The notes: generated by a model not told the origin, from the letters alone. A stretch of 64,000 nt of DNA from Okeanomitos corallinicola TIOX110 (GCF_038050375.1 NZ_CP150886.1:2769318-2833317), one strand, 5' to 3'. Positions 35,707 through 45,928 are shown, numbered from the stretch's first letter. Numbers and translations are program-made.

Positions 35707-36828
35707 CTAACTAATAACAGGATGGAAATAGAAAGCAAAACCAAGCACTGTATACGCAGCTAAGAGTAAAGTTCCTTCTAACCAATTAGACTTACCATCC
35801 GAACTAATACTATTGGCAATTAAAACTGATACAGTCACTGCTACTAACTCAAAAGGATTAAAATCTAAATCCATAGGCTTATCTAGTATCTTGCCAGCAA
35901 TAACTAATACAGGGGCAACAAATAAGGCAATTTGCAGACTTGATCCCACAGCCACAGATAAGGAAAGATCCATTTTGTTCTTCATAGCCACAGTTACGGC
36001 CGTAGCGTGTTCTGCGGCATTACCAACGATAGGCAGAACTATTACCCCTGTAAATAGAGCCGTAAAACCTAACTTAGATGTGGCGACTTCTAAAGAATCT
36101 ACTAGCAATTCTGACTCAAAAGCAACGAATAAGGTACATACCAGTAACACACCAGTCCACAGCCAAATATTTGGTTTTTCTTGGGAATGTTCCTCTATTT
36201 TGACCTCTGATTCTGTTGTTTCCGTTGTTTCCGTTGTTTCTGTTTCTGCTACACCTACGTCATATAAATAGGCATGGGTTTTCATCGAAAATAGCAAGGT
36301 TAAACCATAAACTAAAATCAAAACCACGGCAACAGCTAGGGAAAGATTTTGCAATGTTTCTTCATTAATACCAATGGAAGTATAGTTCATTGCCGTTGGT
36401 AATAAAATGGCGATAACTGCCAAATTCATAGAAGAAGCATTCACCCGCGCTACCACTGACTGGAATGTTTGTTCCTTGTAGCGTAATCCACCCAAGAGCA
36501 TGGAAAAGCCCATAACTAAGAGTAAATTACTAATAATTGAACCGGTAATACTGGCTTTGACAACATCTATCAACCCAGCATTGAGAGCAACTAAGGCAAT
36601 AATAAGTTCTGTAGCATTACCAAAGGTGGCATTTAACAAACCTCCCAGGGAGGGACCAACTACCACGGCAATTTCTTCTGTAGCTGTACCCATCCAAGCT
36701 GCCAAGGGCAAAATTGCTAGGCCAGCGGTAATGAAAACTATCAAGTCTCCCCACTCTAAAAAGTGAGCAGCTAGGGAAACTGGTATAAAAAGTAAGAGAA
36801 TGAGAAAAAGAATGTTTTTGACTGACAT
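35707..36828 (-). CDS. Calcium/proton exchanger (CaCA/CAX family)
   Basis: This is a 373-residue membrane antiporter with about eleven hydrophobic segments in two inverted halves. The two alpha-repeat signatures are GNATELIIALVAL (near residue 70) and GNAAEHATAVTVAMK (near residue 266). They contain the glutamates that exchange Ca2+ for protons. Between the halves is an acidic loop with a repeated ETTETTETTE segment (about residues 198-208), encoded by a short tandem repeat and probably variable in length. In cyanobacteria such transporters serve calcium and salt/alkali tolerance. Transcribed alone, divergent from the GH57 gene. Confidence 0.92.
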   Translation of the reverse strand: MSVKNILFLILLLFIPVSLAAHFLEWGDLIVFITAGLAILPLAAWMGTATEEIAVVVGPSLGGLLNATFGNATELIIALVALNAGLIDVVKASITGSIISNLLLVMGFSMLLGGLRYKEQTFQSVVARVNASSMNLAVIAILLPTAMNYTSIGINEETLQNLSLAVAVVLILVYGLTLLFSMKTHAYLYDVGVAETETTETTETTESEVKIEEHSQEKPNIWLWTGVLLVCTLFVAFESELLVDSLEVATSKLGFTALFTGVIVLPIVGNAAEHATAVTVAMKNKMDLSLSVAVGSSLQIALFVAPVLVIAGKILDKPMDLDFNPFELVAVTVSVLIANSISSDGKSNWLEGTLLLAAYTVLGFAFYFHPVIS

Positions 36829-37500
36829 TGATAATCTCGAATAGGGATATCAGTTACAGATGCTGCTAAAGTTGCAAACATCATTACTGTAACCAACTGT
36901 AACTAAAATACAGGATATTACTCAAATGTGAGAAAAGCTATTCCAAAAATATTACTTTTTTGTTTGGTAAATTTGTCTACTCAAGACCTTTCAGTGGTGC
37001 AGATATGTAAAATAAAATTGCGATTCAATTCCAAACTGCAATCTTTCTTTGCAAAAGTATGAATTATCAGGTGGTTTAAGCTAGAACATACGTGGTATTA
37101 GATTAAGATACCTTGCATTTCCTTGGCTAATTAGCGTTGCCAGTGATACAATTTTATTTATGAGGTTTTATTCTATCTTTGATTATTTCGTGATCAGCCA
37201 GGAAATGTTTGCATGATAATGCAGATTTATTCCCAAAATATGGCTGCTTTTGCCAGAGTTTCCATTACACCTTAATTTGCAAACATTTTTTATATCGGAT
37301 TTGCCCACAAAACAAATGTAAAAGTTACTATAACCCTTTGCAGCTAAGTGATGTAACAAGTTTAATAAATTTCACTATTGTTGATAGATGCCTGGGGGAG
37401 CAGTGTTGAACATCATCTATATTTAGTATTGGTGTCAAAATTAGCTGCTTTATAGAAATACTCTCACCACAATTGCAATTTTACTTTGGATAAAAATAAT
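36829..37500. other. Intergenic region, about 670 bp, between divergent cax and GH57 genes
   Basis: This region must hold two divergent promoters. I see no conserved small gene. An imperfect pair of GTTACAG/CTGTAAC motifs lies just upstream of cax (36850-36902), and small open frames here have no protein character. Confidence 0.5.
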
Positions 37501-40221
37501 ATGACTTCGGCTGCCCAATTGCCAACAAGCACTGGCTCAACATTTCAATTAGCACAAATAGAACAAGATTTACAATCTCTCACAGATAATGATCCCCTGC
37601 GAAAAGCTCAAGGTGTGTACATAACGGTGCATGGTCATTTTTACCAACCACCCAGGGAAAATCCCTATTTAGATGCCATTGAACGTCAACCTAGTGCAAC
37701 ACCTTTCCATGATTGGAATGAAAGAATTCACTGGGAATGCTATCGCCCTAATGCCTTTGCGAGAGTCCTAAATGACAAGGGTGAATTGTTGGGGATCGTC
37801 AATAATTACGAATACATGAGCTTTAATATCGGACCAACTTTGATGTCATGGTTGGAACGTTACGACAGGTCAGTTTATCAGCGCATTTTGGAGGCTGATG
37901 CTAAAAGTAGTGAACGGTTAAATGGTCATGGCAATGCGATCGCCCAAGTCTATAATCACATTATCATGCCCTTGGCAAATGAACGGGATAAATACACCCA
38001 AATTCGCTGGGGTAAGGCAGACTTCAAATCTAGATTTGGTCGTGATCCCGAAGGCATTTGGTTAGCGGAAACTGCCATTGATTATCCGACTGTAGAGGCT
38101 CTGATTTCTGAGGGCATTCGTTTTATTGTCCTGGCACCATCCCAAGCTCAACGCTGTCGTCCTTTCCCCACAGAAAATGATCCCCACCCAGCATGGCATG
38201 AAGTGGGAGGTAATCAAATTGATCCCACTCGCCCCTATCGTTGTTATTTAAAGCCAACTCTGAATAGTACATCTTCTCCTCTGAGTGTAAATAAAACTAC
38301 TTCATCAGCAACTACAGAAGAAGATTTACCTTACATTGATATCTTTTTCTACGATGGCCCAATTTCTAGAGATATGGGTTTTAGTGATGTGGTTTATAGT
38401 TCTCATCACTTTGCCGGTCGGGTTGGTGCTGCAATACGCGGGGATCATCGGCCAGCACAATTAATATCTGTGGCTACCGATGGGGAAACCTTTGGACATC
38501 ATAAAAAAGGAACTGAGAAAACTATTGCCTATGCTTTTATTGGTGAGTTCCCCCGTCATGGTTGGACTGTGACAAACTTTGCTCACTATTTGAGTTTAAA
38601 TCCTCCTAGTTGGGAAGTGGAATTAAAATCCGTCACGGCTTGGAGTTGCGCTCATGGTGTTGATAGATGGCAAGATGATTGTGGTTGTGGTGGAGAAGGT
38701 GGTGTTTGGCATCAAAAATGGCGCAGGCCTCTGCGTGATGCTTTAAACTGGTTGCGGGATCAGTTAGTTGCGGTGTATGAGGAACATGGGGGAAAATTAT
38801 TTAAAGATCCTTGGTTAGCAAGGGATGAATATATTGAGATTTTACGCGATCGCTCGGCCGCTAATGTTACCCGTTTTCTTTCCCGTCATCAAACTCATAA
38901 ACTCACTGCCACCGAACAGATAGATGCTTTGCAATTATTGGAAATGCAGCGTCATTCACTGTTTATGTTTACCAGTTGTGGTTGGTTTTTTGAAGAACTT
39001 TCTCGGCCAGAGGGAACACAAATTCTGCGCTATGCTTCCCGTGCTTTGGAATTAGCTGGTGATGTGGCAGGTGTGCAGTTAGAACAGGGTTTTCTCAAAC
39101 GTTTGGGTTTAGCTCCCAGTAATGTCGAAGACTTTAGACATGGGGCAGAAATTTACCGTCAGTTGGTGTTGACTGCCCAAATTGGGTTTAGACAAGTAGC
39201 TGCCCATTATGCTATTACTTCTTTGTTTGATAATCACAGCAGTAACAGCAATAACTTATCTACACAAGATCGATCAGATCCTCTTGAGACTTATCAAAAG
39301 CGTGTTTACTGTTATACGGCTAATGAGTTAGATTACCAAATGCAACGCATGGGTGCGTTAACTATGGTGGTAGGACATTTAAAGCTAGTTTCAGAAATTA
39401 CTTGGGAAAGTGAAAATCTGGTATTTGCAGTTCTACATCTGGGTGGTTGGGATTTCCATTGCTGTATTCAGCAGTTCACGGGAAGACGTGATTACAGTCT
39501 ATTGAAGGAAAGGCTGTTTACTTCTTTGCAACAAGCAAGTGCCGCTCAAGCTATTTTAGTAATGACACAAATTTTTGGGGATGAGGCCTTTAGTTTGCAA
39601 AATTTATTTGCAGAAGAACGGCATCGGATTATGGGACTATTAAGCCAGGAAACACTGACAAGGTTGGATCAGTTGTATACCCAGACATATCGAGAAAATT
39701 ACGGTGTGATTATGGCTTTCCATCGAGATGGATTAACAGTTCCCCAAGAATTACAGGTGGCGGCGGAAATTGCTTTGGGTTATCGCTGTATGACAACGTT
39801 GCGTAGCCTAGAACAAGATATAGCTGAACCTCAATTAAGTTGGAATCATGTCTTAGAATTGGAAGCGATCGCCACTGAAGCTAAACATCTCCGCTGTCAA
39901 TTAAATATACCCGAAGGTCAACAGATATTAGAGCAGTTAATTGTTAGATTACTGTGGCAATTGTTACACGATGTTAATGGCTCTTTTAATACGGATATTC
40001 AACGGTTAGAAAAGTTAATTGATGTTGGTTATCAGCTAAATTTGGGAATTTGCTTAGAAAAAGCCCAAGAACTCTATTTTAGCTGTTTACATAGTCAAAT
40101 AGCTCCCCTTTGTCTCAACAACATCAGTAGTACAACAGAATCTACACAGTGTCGTCAGTGGTTAAAACTAGGACAAAAATTAGCTGTTGATGTCAGCCTG
40201 ATCCTGAAAAAACTACCATAG
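37501..40221 (+). CDS. Glycoside hydrolase family 57 protein with DUF3536
   Basis: This is a 906-residue cytosolic protein. The N-terminal GH57 fold starts with VHGHFYQPPRENPYLD, contains GIWLAETAIDYPT with the expected nucleophile glutamate, and SVATDGETFGHHKKG with the acid/base aspartate region. The C-terminal half is DUF3536. GH57 enzymes act on alpha-glucans (amylopullulanase, branching or 4-alpha-glucanotransferase activities); the exact activity of this subfamily is not established, but a role in glycogen metabolism is plausible. I start it at ATG 37501; a TTG 15 nt upstream is also in frame. A GC hairpin follows the stop directly. Confidence 0.9.
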   Translation: MTSAAQLPTSTGSTFQLAQIEQDLQSLTDNDPLRKAQGVYITVHGHFYQPPRENPYLDAIERQPSATPFHDWNERIHWECYRPNAFARVLNDKGELLGIVNNYEYMSFNIGPTLMSWLERYDRSVYQRILEADAKSSERLNGHGNAIAQVYNHIIMPLANERDKYTQIRWGKADFKSRFGRDPEGIWLAETAIDYPTVEALISEGIRFIVLAPSQAQRCRPFPTENDPHPAWHEVGGNQIDPTRPYRCYLKPTLNSTSSPLSVNKTTSSATTEEDLPYIDIFFYDGPISRDMGFSDVVYSSHHFAGRVGAAIRGDHRPAQLISVATDGETFGHHKKGTEKTIAYAFIGEFPRHGWTVTNFAHYLSLNPPSWEVELKSVTAWSCAHGVDRWQDDCGCGGEGGVWHQKWRRPLRDALNWLRDQLVAVYEEHGGKLFKDPWLARDEYIEILRDRSAANVTRFLSRHQTHKLTATEQIDALQLLEMQRHSLFMFTSCGWFFEELSRPEGTQILRYASRALELAGDVAGVQLEQGFLKRLGLAPSNVEDFRHGAEIYRQLVLTAQIGFRQVAAHYAITSLFDNHSSNSNNLSTQDRSDPLETYQKRVYCYTANELDYQMQRMGALTMVVGHLKLVSEITWESENLVFAVLHLGGWDFHCCIQQFTGRRDYSLLKERLFTSLQQASAAQAILVMTQIFGDEAFSLQNLFAEERHRIMGLLSQETLTRLDQLYTQTYRENYGVIMAFHRDGLTVPQELQVAAEIALGYRCMTTLRSLEQDIAEPQLSWNHVLELEAIATEAKHLRCQLNIPEGQQILEQLIVRLLWQLLHDVNGSFNTDIQRLEKLIDVGYQLNLGICLEKAQELYFSCLHSQIAPLCLNNISSTTESTQCRQWLKLGQKLAVDVSLILKKLP

Positions 40222-40243
40222 TGGTGCGGGCATCTTGCCCGCT
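40221..40243 (+). terminator. Hairpin repeat directly after the GH57 gene (copy 3)
   Basis: GCGGGCATCTTGCCCGC starts within 5 nt of the stop codon and forms a 7-bp GC-rich stem with a 3-nt loop. It belongs to the dispersed repeat family also seen at 5546 and 7481, and here it is well placed to terminate transcription. Confidence 0.6.
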
Positions 40244-40285
40244 ATTCCGCTATTATTTAATTTGTAAGCAAGCTTCTGATCTCAT

Positions 40286-40783
40286 TTACTGTGCATCACG
40301 CGCACCTGCCTTAGCAGCGGATTCTTTCTGTAAGCGTATTAATGTATTATATATTTGACGCTTTAAATCACTATTATTTTGGGTTTCCATAGTTATTTCA
40401 TTAAAACGCTCAATAGTCAATTTTTTTGACTCAACTATTGTTTGAGAATCGTTGCAATAACTAATAGCTATATCCTTAGCTTTACCAGGTAAAGAATTCA
40501 TACTTTTAGAATCATTACAAACGATTTTAGGAACTTCTTTACTACCGATCACCTTTTTAATTTCTTCAAAAGCCTCTTGTCGTTTTGGTTCCATTTCCAA
40601 AACAGATTCAGCATAACTGGTAACTTCTGTACTACTAACTTTTAATATTGGAGTATTAGCTTTAGCACTCCAGCCTAAAGTTGCAAAAATAAAGCTTGCA
40701 CTGGTAAGAGTTGCCAATACTAAAGATGTAGATAACTGATGCTCAATTGAATTTCCCACAATGATAAAATAATTTTCCTGCAT
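40286..40783 (-). CDS. DUF4168 family exported protein
   Basis: This 165-residue protein has an N-terminal hydrophobic segment (about residues 18-37) ahead of an ASA/AKA-type cleavage region. It then has a helical domain matching DUF4168: SYAESVLEMEPKRQEAFEEIKK, a conserved IVCND...AISYCND cysteine pair, and LTIERFNEITMETQNNSDLKRQI. It should be periplasmic or thylakoid-lumenal. Two conserved cysteines may form a disulphide. No function is known for this family. It lies alone, convergent with the GH57 gene. Confidence 0.8.
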   Translation of the reverse strand: MQENYFIIVGNSIEHQLSTSLVLATLTSASFIFATLGWSAKANTPILKVSSTEVTSYAESVLEMEPKRQEAFEEIKKVIGSKEVPKIVCNDSKSMNSLPGKAKDIAISYCNDSQTIVESKKLTIERFNEITMETQNNSDLKRQIYNTLIRLQKESAAKAGARDAQ

Positions 40784-40968
40784 ACGATAGATGACACAGA
40801 ATAATAGTAGAGATATGATAGTAGATTTGAATTATTTTAGGAATAAGAAGTTCCAGTAAAACCGGAATTTACTAAATTTTTTCATATAACAGGAAGCAGG
40901 TGACAGATAAAAGGTAAGATTTTTTACAAATTACCAATCTCTTACGGAACTAGAGACACTATGACAAA

Positions 40969-41955
40969 TTATCTTCTTTGATAGACTTGACAGAGTTCAA
41001 TAACCTTAGTTTGCAGGATAGAAGTTTCTGACGCACCTTGCTTGAGACTCACTTCTAACTCTAACAAAAGAGGTAAAGATGAAATTAATTGCTGTACAGA
41101 AAGAGACTTAACTTCCTGTTGTAAAAAATAGATCCGTTTTGGGTTATTGATTTCCGCAGCTTTAGCTATCTCTTGGGGGTTACGTTCTCCAGTCTCCATC
41201 ATCATCTTTACCCATAACCAAGTGCGAAACTGACCAATCAAAGTAGCAACAATCCTTAAACCCGGTTCAGCCGCATTAATTAGATCACCTACAATACCCA
41301 ACGCCTTAGCTGTATCTCCTGTTTTAATAGCCGCTGCTAATTGTAAGGTATTTTGAGTAGTATTTCTCACTAACTGAGTTACAGTTTTAACATCTAAAGG
41401 TTTATTAACACCATCCACATAAAGCCGTAACTTCTCCATTTCTGTATAAAGAAGCCGTGTATCATTACCTATAGATTCCGCCAACAGTTCGGCAGTTTGG
41501 GGAGTTAGTTTTACACCCACGGTTTGAGCCGCTTCATTAACCGCTTGCACTAACAATTCGGTTTTCCAGGGAGGAATAAGAGAAAATTCCTTAAATTCAG
41601 CAAATTTTTTGAGAAATTTTGTACCTTTAAGGCGTTCATCAGGTTTGTTGCGGCTAGTCAATAGTAAAAACGAACTGTCAGGAATGACAGGTAAAGTCCG
41701 TTGTAATTCGGCTAAAACATTTTCTGGACACTGTTGACACAGAGTAGTATTAACTAACCATACTAAACGTCCACCAGCCCCAAAAGCAGGAGTCATCGCT
41801 TGATTTAAAGCTTGAACTGCTGCATCCCCTTGATCAGGAGGAAAAGTGGTATAGTTAAAACTTGTCCATAGGGGATCAAGAACGCGATCACGCAAAGCTG
41901 TCACCGCCTTTTCCATTGCAAAATCATCTTCACCCCAGTAAACATAGATTGGCAT
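40969..41955 (-). CDS. holA: DNA polymerase III subunit delta
   Basis: This 328-residue clamp-loader subunit opens the beta sliding clamp during replication. It begins MPIYVYWGEDDFAMEKAV, typical of cyanobacterial HolA, and contains AMTPAFGAGGRLVWL, LLLTSRNKPDERLKG and a C-terminal helical domain with the NPKRIYFLQQEVKSLS block. A TTG 9 nt upstream is in frame but the ATG start fits the family. It lacks the P-loop of the tau/gamma subunits, as expected for delta. Monocistronic. Confidence 0.92.
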   Translation of the reverse strand: MPIYVYWGEDDFAMEKAVTALRDRVLDPLWTSFNYTTFPPDQGDAAVQALNQAMTPAFGAGGRLVWLVNTTLCQQCPENVLAELQRTLPVIPDSSFLLLTSRNKPDERLKGTKFLKKFAEFKEFSLIPPWKTELLVQAVNEAAQTVGVKLTPQTAELLAESIGNDTRLLYTEMEKLRLYVDGVNKPLDVKTVTQLVRNTTQNTLQLAAAIKTGDTAKALGIVGDLINAAEPGLRIVATLIGQFRTWLWVKMMMETGERNPQEIAKAAEINNPKRIYFLQQEVKSLSVQQLISSLPLLLELEVSLKQGASETSILQTKVIELCQVYQRR

Positions 41956-42250
41956 AAAAATCAAAGGTAATGGCTAATGGCAGAAATTAAATTCTCATTT
42001 TAAGATTTCATGACATAAAAACTCTTTCACCACGAGGGTTTGATAATTCTTAACAAAACTTGTGATTGCTGAAATGACGCAACCTCCTTTCAAAATGAGA
42101 ATTGCTGGGCTAATGGGTCATGGATAATTAATTGGTAATATTTATCTTTTTGGTACTTTTCTTCCCAAATTTTAAATTTTCATTGGTATAGCTTGGTAAA
42201 AATCAGTAAATTTTCCTACAATTTAGCAATAGAGATCGAGGCTCAGAAGA

Positions 42251-43036
42251 TTGGACGACAACTACCAAACCTACTTAAATCGGGTAGCACGCATGACGCT
42301 ACCAGAATCATTTAAAACCCAAGTTCAGCATATTCAGGAGTCTTCTAAATTCAAGACTGAGGATGGAGTTAGAAAACCAACCAACTTTCCTGGTTATACC
42401 TTGATAACCCCACCAGCAGAAGAGGATATAAAGAACGCTGACTTTTACGGCCAAATCGAGAAATATCAGCGATCACTCTTAGAATCTATCAATTCTGATT
42501 TGATTGTACCCCTACCTCCCAGCAGTTTTCACGTCACCATTGCTGATTTAATTTGGGATCATGCCTTCGTTCATGCTAATGAAAAAAATCCCCAATTTGA
42601 ACGGGATTTAAATTCTTGCTTAGGTGATTTATTTACACAGTATCAACAATTACGAATCAAACCAGCTAATACAGTTACTTGGCAAATGCTAGGATTGATA
42701 GTTATGCCCAGGGCGGTTGCTGTGTGTTTAATTCCTAAGGATGAACGCTGTTATGAAGAAGTCATACAATTACGCCGATTAATTTATCAAAATCGTAAAT
42801 TAATGGGTTTGGGTATTGAACAACATTATCATTTTACAGCCCATGTCACTCTAGGCTATTTTGGAGAAATTCCAGCAGATATTGACCGGGAAAAACTCAC
42901 TAATTCCTTCTCAGAATTAAATAAACAATGGCTGTTAAACTTTCCTGAAATTAGTATTCATAGGGCTGAATTAAGAAAGTTTGACAACATGATCCATTAT
43001 TATCGTCAGCCAGACTGGACTAATTTAGAGTTTTAA
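42251..43036 (+). CDS. 2H phosphoesterase-like DUF1868 protein
   Basis: This 261-residue protein has the two HxT motifs of the 2H phosphoesterase superfamily: FHVTIADLIWD near residue 94 and HFTAHVTLGYFG near residue 196. These supply the paired histidines and threonines that cleave 2',3'-cyclic or similar phosphodiester bonds. It fits the DUF1868 group. The start is TTG (MDDNYQTYLNRVARM); no ATG is available before the first conserved block. RNA or nucleotide substrate is likely but not known. It is a single gene with a repeat array beyond its stop. Confidence 0.8.
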   Translation: MDDNYQTYLNRVARMTLPESFKTQVQHIQESSKFKTEDGVRKPTNFPGYTLITPPAEEDIKNADFYGQIEKYQRSLLESINSDLIVPLPPSSFHVTIADLIWDHAFVHANEKNPQFERDLNSCLGDLFTQYQQLRIKPANTVTWQMLGLIVMPRAVAVCLIPKDERCYEEVIQLRRLIYQNRKLMGLGIEQHYHFTAHVTLGYFGEIPADIDREKLTNSFSELNKQWLLNFPEISIHRAELRKFDNMIHYYRQPDWTNLEF

Positions 43037-43083
43037 TTCATGGGTTATTAGTTATGGGTTGTCAGTCATCAGTTTTTTAAAAC

Positions 43084-43118
43084 TAATGACTAATGACTAA
43101 TGACTAATGACTAATGAC
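43084..43118. repeat. Five perfect copies of the heptamer TAATGAC
   Basis: Five error-free 7-nt units end exactly at the base before the stop codon (minus strand) of the RDD-family gene. It is the cleanest STRR array in the window. Confidence 0.9.
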
Positions 43119-43904
43119 TCATACCTCATAGTCTGGTTGTTGATAGGCTAAATAAACAGCTTCTAAAAGTACATCAGCAGAAATGTCAGATGGTAGTATT
43201 GTTAAATCAATAATAGACTTTACCTGTTGAGCTAACTTTATAGACAGTGAATATCTAGCCTTTTTTGACATCCCACTGCGACGCTGTAAATATTCTCTGA
43301 TAATAGCAAAATCATCAGGTAGTAACTGCGATAAATCCGAGACTTTTTGCAGGCTAATATAAAATGATTTTGCCTCTTGTGAAATAGTAAAACTGCCAGA
43401 TTTATTATCTTTTTGAGCTTGAATTACTATTGTTCCTGCCAATAAATCACCCAGGCGCTTTTCACTTTTACTTAACATAATTAAAAAAGCACCAATAAAC
43501 AGGAATTCATCCACAGGACGTAATAAAGCTCGAAGAGAGGCTTGTTGTAAACCCACAGGTCTACCATCATCTCTAATCACACGAATCTTCGCAATACGTT
43601 TACCGGGAGTCTGTCCTTGCCAGAGACTTTCAAAAAAGACAAAATAACCAGTGTAAATACAAAAAAGACTCAGAAAAGCGATCGCACTCATCCATAAAGC
43701 AAAGCCAGAACCAAAAATTTCCAACCCAATATTAATTAATTGAGCGGAAATAGTCAGCCAGACAACGATAAATAGAGCTAAACTTAAACCTAAAATATGA
43801 TAGTCAATTAATAGCCCTAAAGCTCTACTACCAATTCCAGCTAAAGTAAATTCTAACTCTACACTTTCCGGAGTGCTAAATTTAATTTTATTGAACAGGT
43901 GCAT
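43119..43904 (-). CDS. RDD family membrane protein
   Basis: This protein of about 261 residues has an RDD domain: a first segment with the conserved Arg/Asp (GIGSRALGLLIDYHILG), a second hydrophobic hairpin and the motif QGQTPGKRIAKIRVIRDDGRP. The C-terminal 100 residues are soluble. The start is the ATG giving MHLFNKIKFSTPESV. It lies 16 bp downstream of the next membrane protein gene and is divergent from a SpoIIM-family gene. The trio RDD, SpoIIM and multi-span partner occurs together widely. Transport of ions or osmolytes has been proposed for some RDD proteins, but the role here is unknown. Confidence 0.88.
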   Translation of the reverse strand: MHLFNKIKFSTPESVELEFTLAGIGSRALGLLIDYHILGLSLALFIVVWLTISAQLINIGLEIFGSGFALWMSAIAFLSLFCIYTGYFVFFESLWQGQTPGKRIAKIRVIRDDGRPVGLQQASLRALLRPVDEFLFIGAFLIMLSKSEKRLGDLLAGTIVIQAQKDNKSGSFTISQEAKSFYISLQKVSDLSQLLPDDFAIIREYLQRRSGMSKKARYSLSIKLAQQVKSIIDLTILPSDISADVLLEAVYLAYQQPDYEV

Positions 43905-43920
43905 AACCTTAAATGTTCTA

Positions 43921-44769
43921 TTAAACTTCCCGATCACGTAACTGCAAACCTAAACCTTCTCTTCGACTGCGTAAGTCATAATAAATCACAGCTTTGAGAG
44001 TTTGGAAAAAAGGTAAAATCACAGCATTACTACCAATGACTATACCAATCACTAAAACAAAAAAAATCAAGGAAGCAAAGGCATTGCCATCAGCTAAAAG
44101 CGGTGTAAAAACTAACTGAATTACACTGGTGAGAATTTGCAGTAAAATTTGCAGCGGTAATGTAATTAAAATAGCTACAAAAGAAATTAAGAAAATTCTT
44201 CCCACATAACCTTTCGTTAAATCAATACTACGTTTAATAGTCTGAGTAGCATCACAATTTTCTTCAATCGCCAGAGGTAAATCAACCAAGTAAAACCTAG
44301 TTAAAACCCAGGCAAAAATTACAAAACCCACAAGAGTAACTAAAATAGCGATCAATGAAAAAATAGCAATATTACCAAAACCACCACCTTGTACTCCTAA
44401 AACCGCTCCAATAATTGCCAGCAAAATGCCAAACACAATCATAAAACCAAGACCAATTCCCCCACCTATCAGCGACATTAATAGCATTGTCCCCAAAAAC
44501 TGCCATAGTCGGGAATTAACAACACGCTCACCATCACGAATACTTTCGGGTTGATTCACCAAATCACCAAAAGCTAAACGACTAATTAAAGCTGAGAGAG
44601 CATAACATTTTGCCCAGCCATAAACTGGTACAAGTACCCAAAGATAGGCTTTTAGTGCCAATAAAAAATACTCTTTCAGATGAGAACGATATAAACGCAC
44701 ACCTGCACTCACTACATTACCCATACTCAATGGTTCTGCATTACTGGTAACACTAAAGTTGTCAGACAT
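43921..44769 (-). CDS. Multi-span membrane protein of the RDD/SpoIIM cluster
   Basis: This is a 282-residue protein with about six hydrophobic helices, a short cytosolic N-terminus (MSDNFSVTSNAEPLSMGNVVSAGVRLYRSHLK) and a conserved amphipathic block CDATQTIKRSIDLTKGYVGRIF between helices. The layout resembles the membrane domain of glycerophosphodiester phosphodiesterase-type proteins, without any catalytic domain. It is the first gene of a two-gene unit with the RDD protein (16-bp gap) and is divergent from the SpoIIM gene with 81 bp between start codons. Function is unknown. Confidence 0.8.
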   Translation of the reverse strand: MSDNFSVTSNAEPLSMGNVVSAGVRLYRSHLKEYFLLALKAYLWVLVPVYGWAKCYALSALISRLAFGDLVNQPESIRDGERVVNSRLWQFLGTMLLMSLIGGGIGLGFMIVFGILLAIIGAVLGVQGGGFGNIAIFSLIAILVTLVGFVIFAWVLTRFYLVDLPLAIEENCDATQTIKRSIDLTKGYVGRIFLISFVAILITLPLQILLQILTSVIQLVFTPLLADGNAFASLIFFVLVIGIVIGSNAVILPFFQTLKAVIYYDLRSRREGLGLQLRDREV

Positions 44770-44850
44770 GGTGGTAAATGCTCCTTATAATTACAATTAG
44801 CAATTTTGACGTTATCTTAAGCTAAATTAAACTCAGTAGTTGGAAATTTT

Positions 44851-45810
44851 ATGAATATTAAACGTTGGATTGGCAGACGGGAAAAACATTGGCAACGTCT
44901 AGACCATCTATTGCGAAAAGTAGAGCAAAAACGCTTAAAATACCTTAAATCCGAAGAAATTAGAGAATTAGCCAGTTTATATCGTTCAGTAGCCGCAGAT
45001 TTAGCCCGCGCACGTACCCAGGAAGTAGGTAAAACTTTAACTCAGAGTTTACAATCCTTAACAACTCGTGCTTATACGCAGATTTACCAAGGTTCACGTA
45101 AACAAGAATGGCACGCTGTTCAAGAATTTTACCGATGGGGATTTCCCGCTGTAGTGCAGCAAACATTCCCATACATTATCGCTGCTACCAGTCTATTTTT
45201 ATTTGGTGGTTTAGTCGCTTGGTGGTATGCGTGGCAAGATCCTAGCTTTATGTTCCTAATTGTACCAGAAAGATTAATTTCCCAAGTCCGAGATCATGGT
45301 GAACTCTGGATGGGTTCAATCGTCGGTATTGAACCTTTAGCATCCAGCAACATTATGATTAATAATATTTCTGTTTCCTTTGGTGCTGTCGCAGGGGGAA
45401 TTACAGCCGGATTATATACTACTTATTTAATGGTTTTTAATGGTTTATTAATTGGTGCAGTTGCTACTTTAGTCGGTCAAAATAATTTAGCTTATCCATT
45501 TTGGGCGTTTGTTTTTCCCCATGGTGCTTTAGAATTACCTGCCATATTTTTTGCTGGTGCGGCAGGATTATTAATTGGTAAAGCAATTTTGTTTCCCGGT
45601 AAATATCGCCGTCGAGATGCAATGAAAATCAACAGTTCCCAGGCGGCACAATTAGTATTTGGAATTATCCCTTTGTTAGTTATAGCAGGGATTATTGAAG
45701 GATTTTTTTCACCTAATCCTATTTTTCCAGACCCAATCAAATATTTAGCTGGTATTGGATTATTAATAGGATTGGTTATGTATTGTAATCAAAAGAGAAA
45801 AATAGCTTAA
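44851..45810 (+). CDS. SpoIIM/DUF95 family membrane protein
   Basis: This 319-residue protein has a basic helical N-terminus (residues 1-95, rich in Arg and Lys) and five to six membrane segments. The motif MINNISVSFGAVAGGITAGLYTTYLMVFNGLLIG, then FVFPHGALELPAIFFAGAAGLLIG, is typical of the SpoIIM (stage II sporulation M)/DUF95 family. In sporulating bacteria SpoIIM takes part in septal membrane engulfment. Cyanobacteria do not sporulate, so a general role in membrane remodelling or transport is inferred. It is divergent from the RDD operon. Confidence 0.9.
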   Translation: MNIKRWIGRREKHWQRLDHLLRKVEQKRLKYLKSEEIRELASLYRSVAADLARARTQEVGKTLTQSLQSLTTRAYTQIYQGSRKQEWHAVQEFYRWGFPAVVQQTFPYIIAATSLFLFGGLVAWWYAWQDPSFMFLIVPERLISQVRDHGELWMGSIVGIEPLASSNIMINNISVSFGAVAGGITAGLYTTYLMVFNGLLIGAVATLVGQNNLAYPFWAFVFPHGALELPAIFFAGAAGLLIGKAILFPGKYRRRDAMKINSSQAAQLVFGIIPLLVIAGIIEGFFSPNPIFPDPIKYLAGIGLLIGLVMYCNQKRKIA

Positions 45811-45928
45811 TTGTCAGCAGTTGTTTTAAATACTGAATATAAAACAGGCAGAAATATTACAACATATTGCAGGTAAATTAGTTTTATCCCTAATATCTGC
45901 TGTAAATATTCTCTGCCTCTTACCTTCT

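Noticed and set aside
35813-36766. Plus-strand frames opposite the cax gene
   Set aside because: The minus strand clearly encodes a complete antiporter; the plus frames are low-complexity mirrors of its membrane helices.
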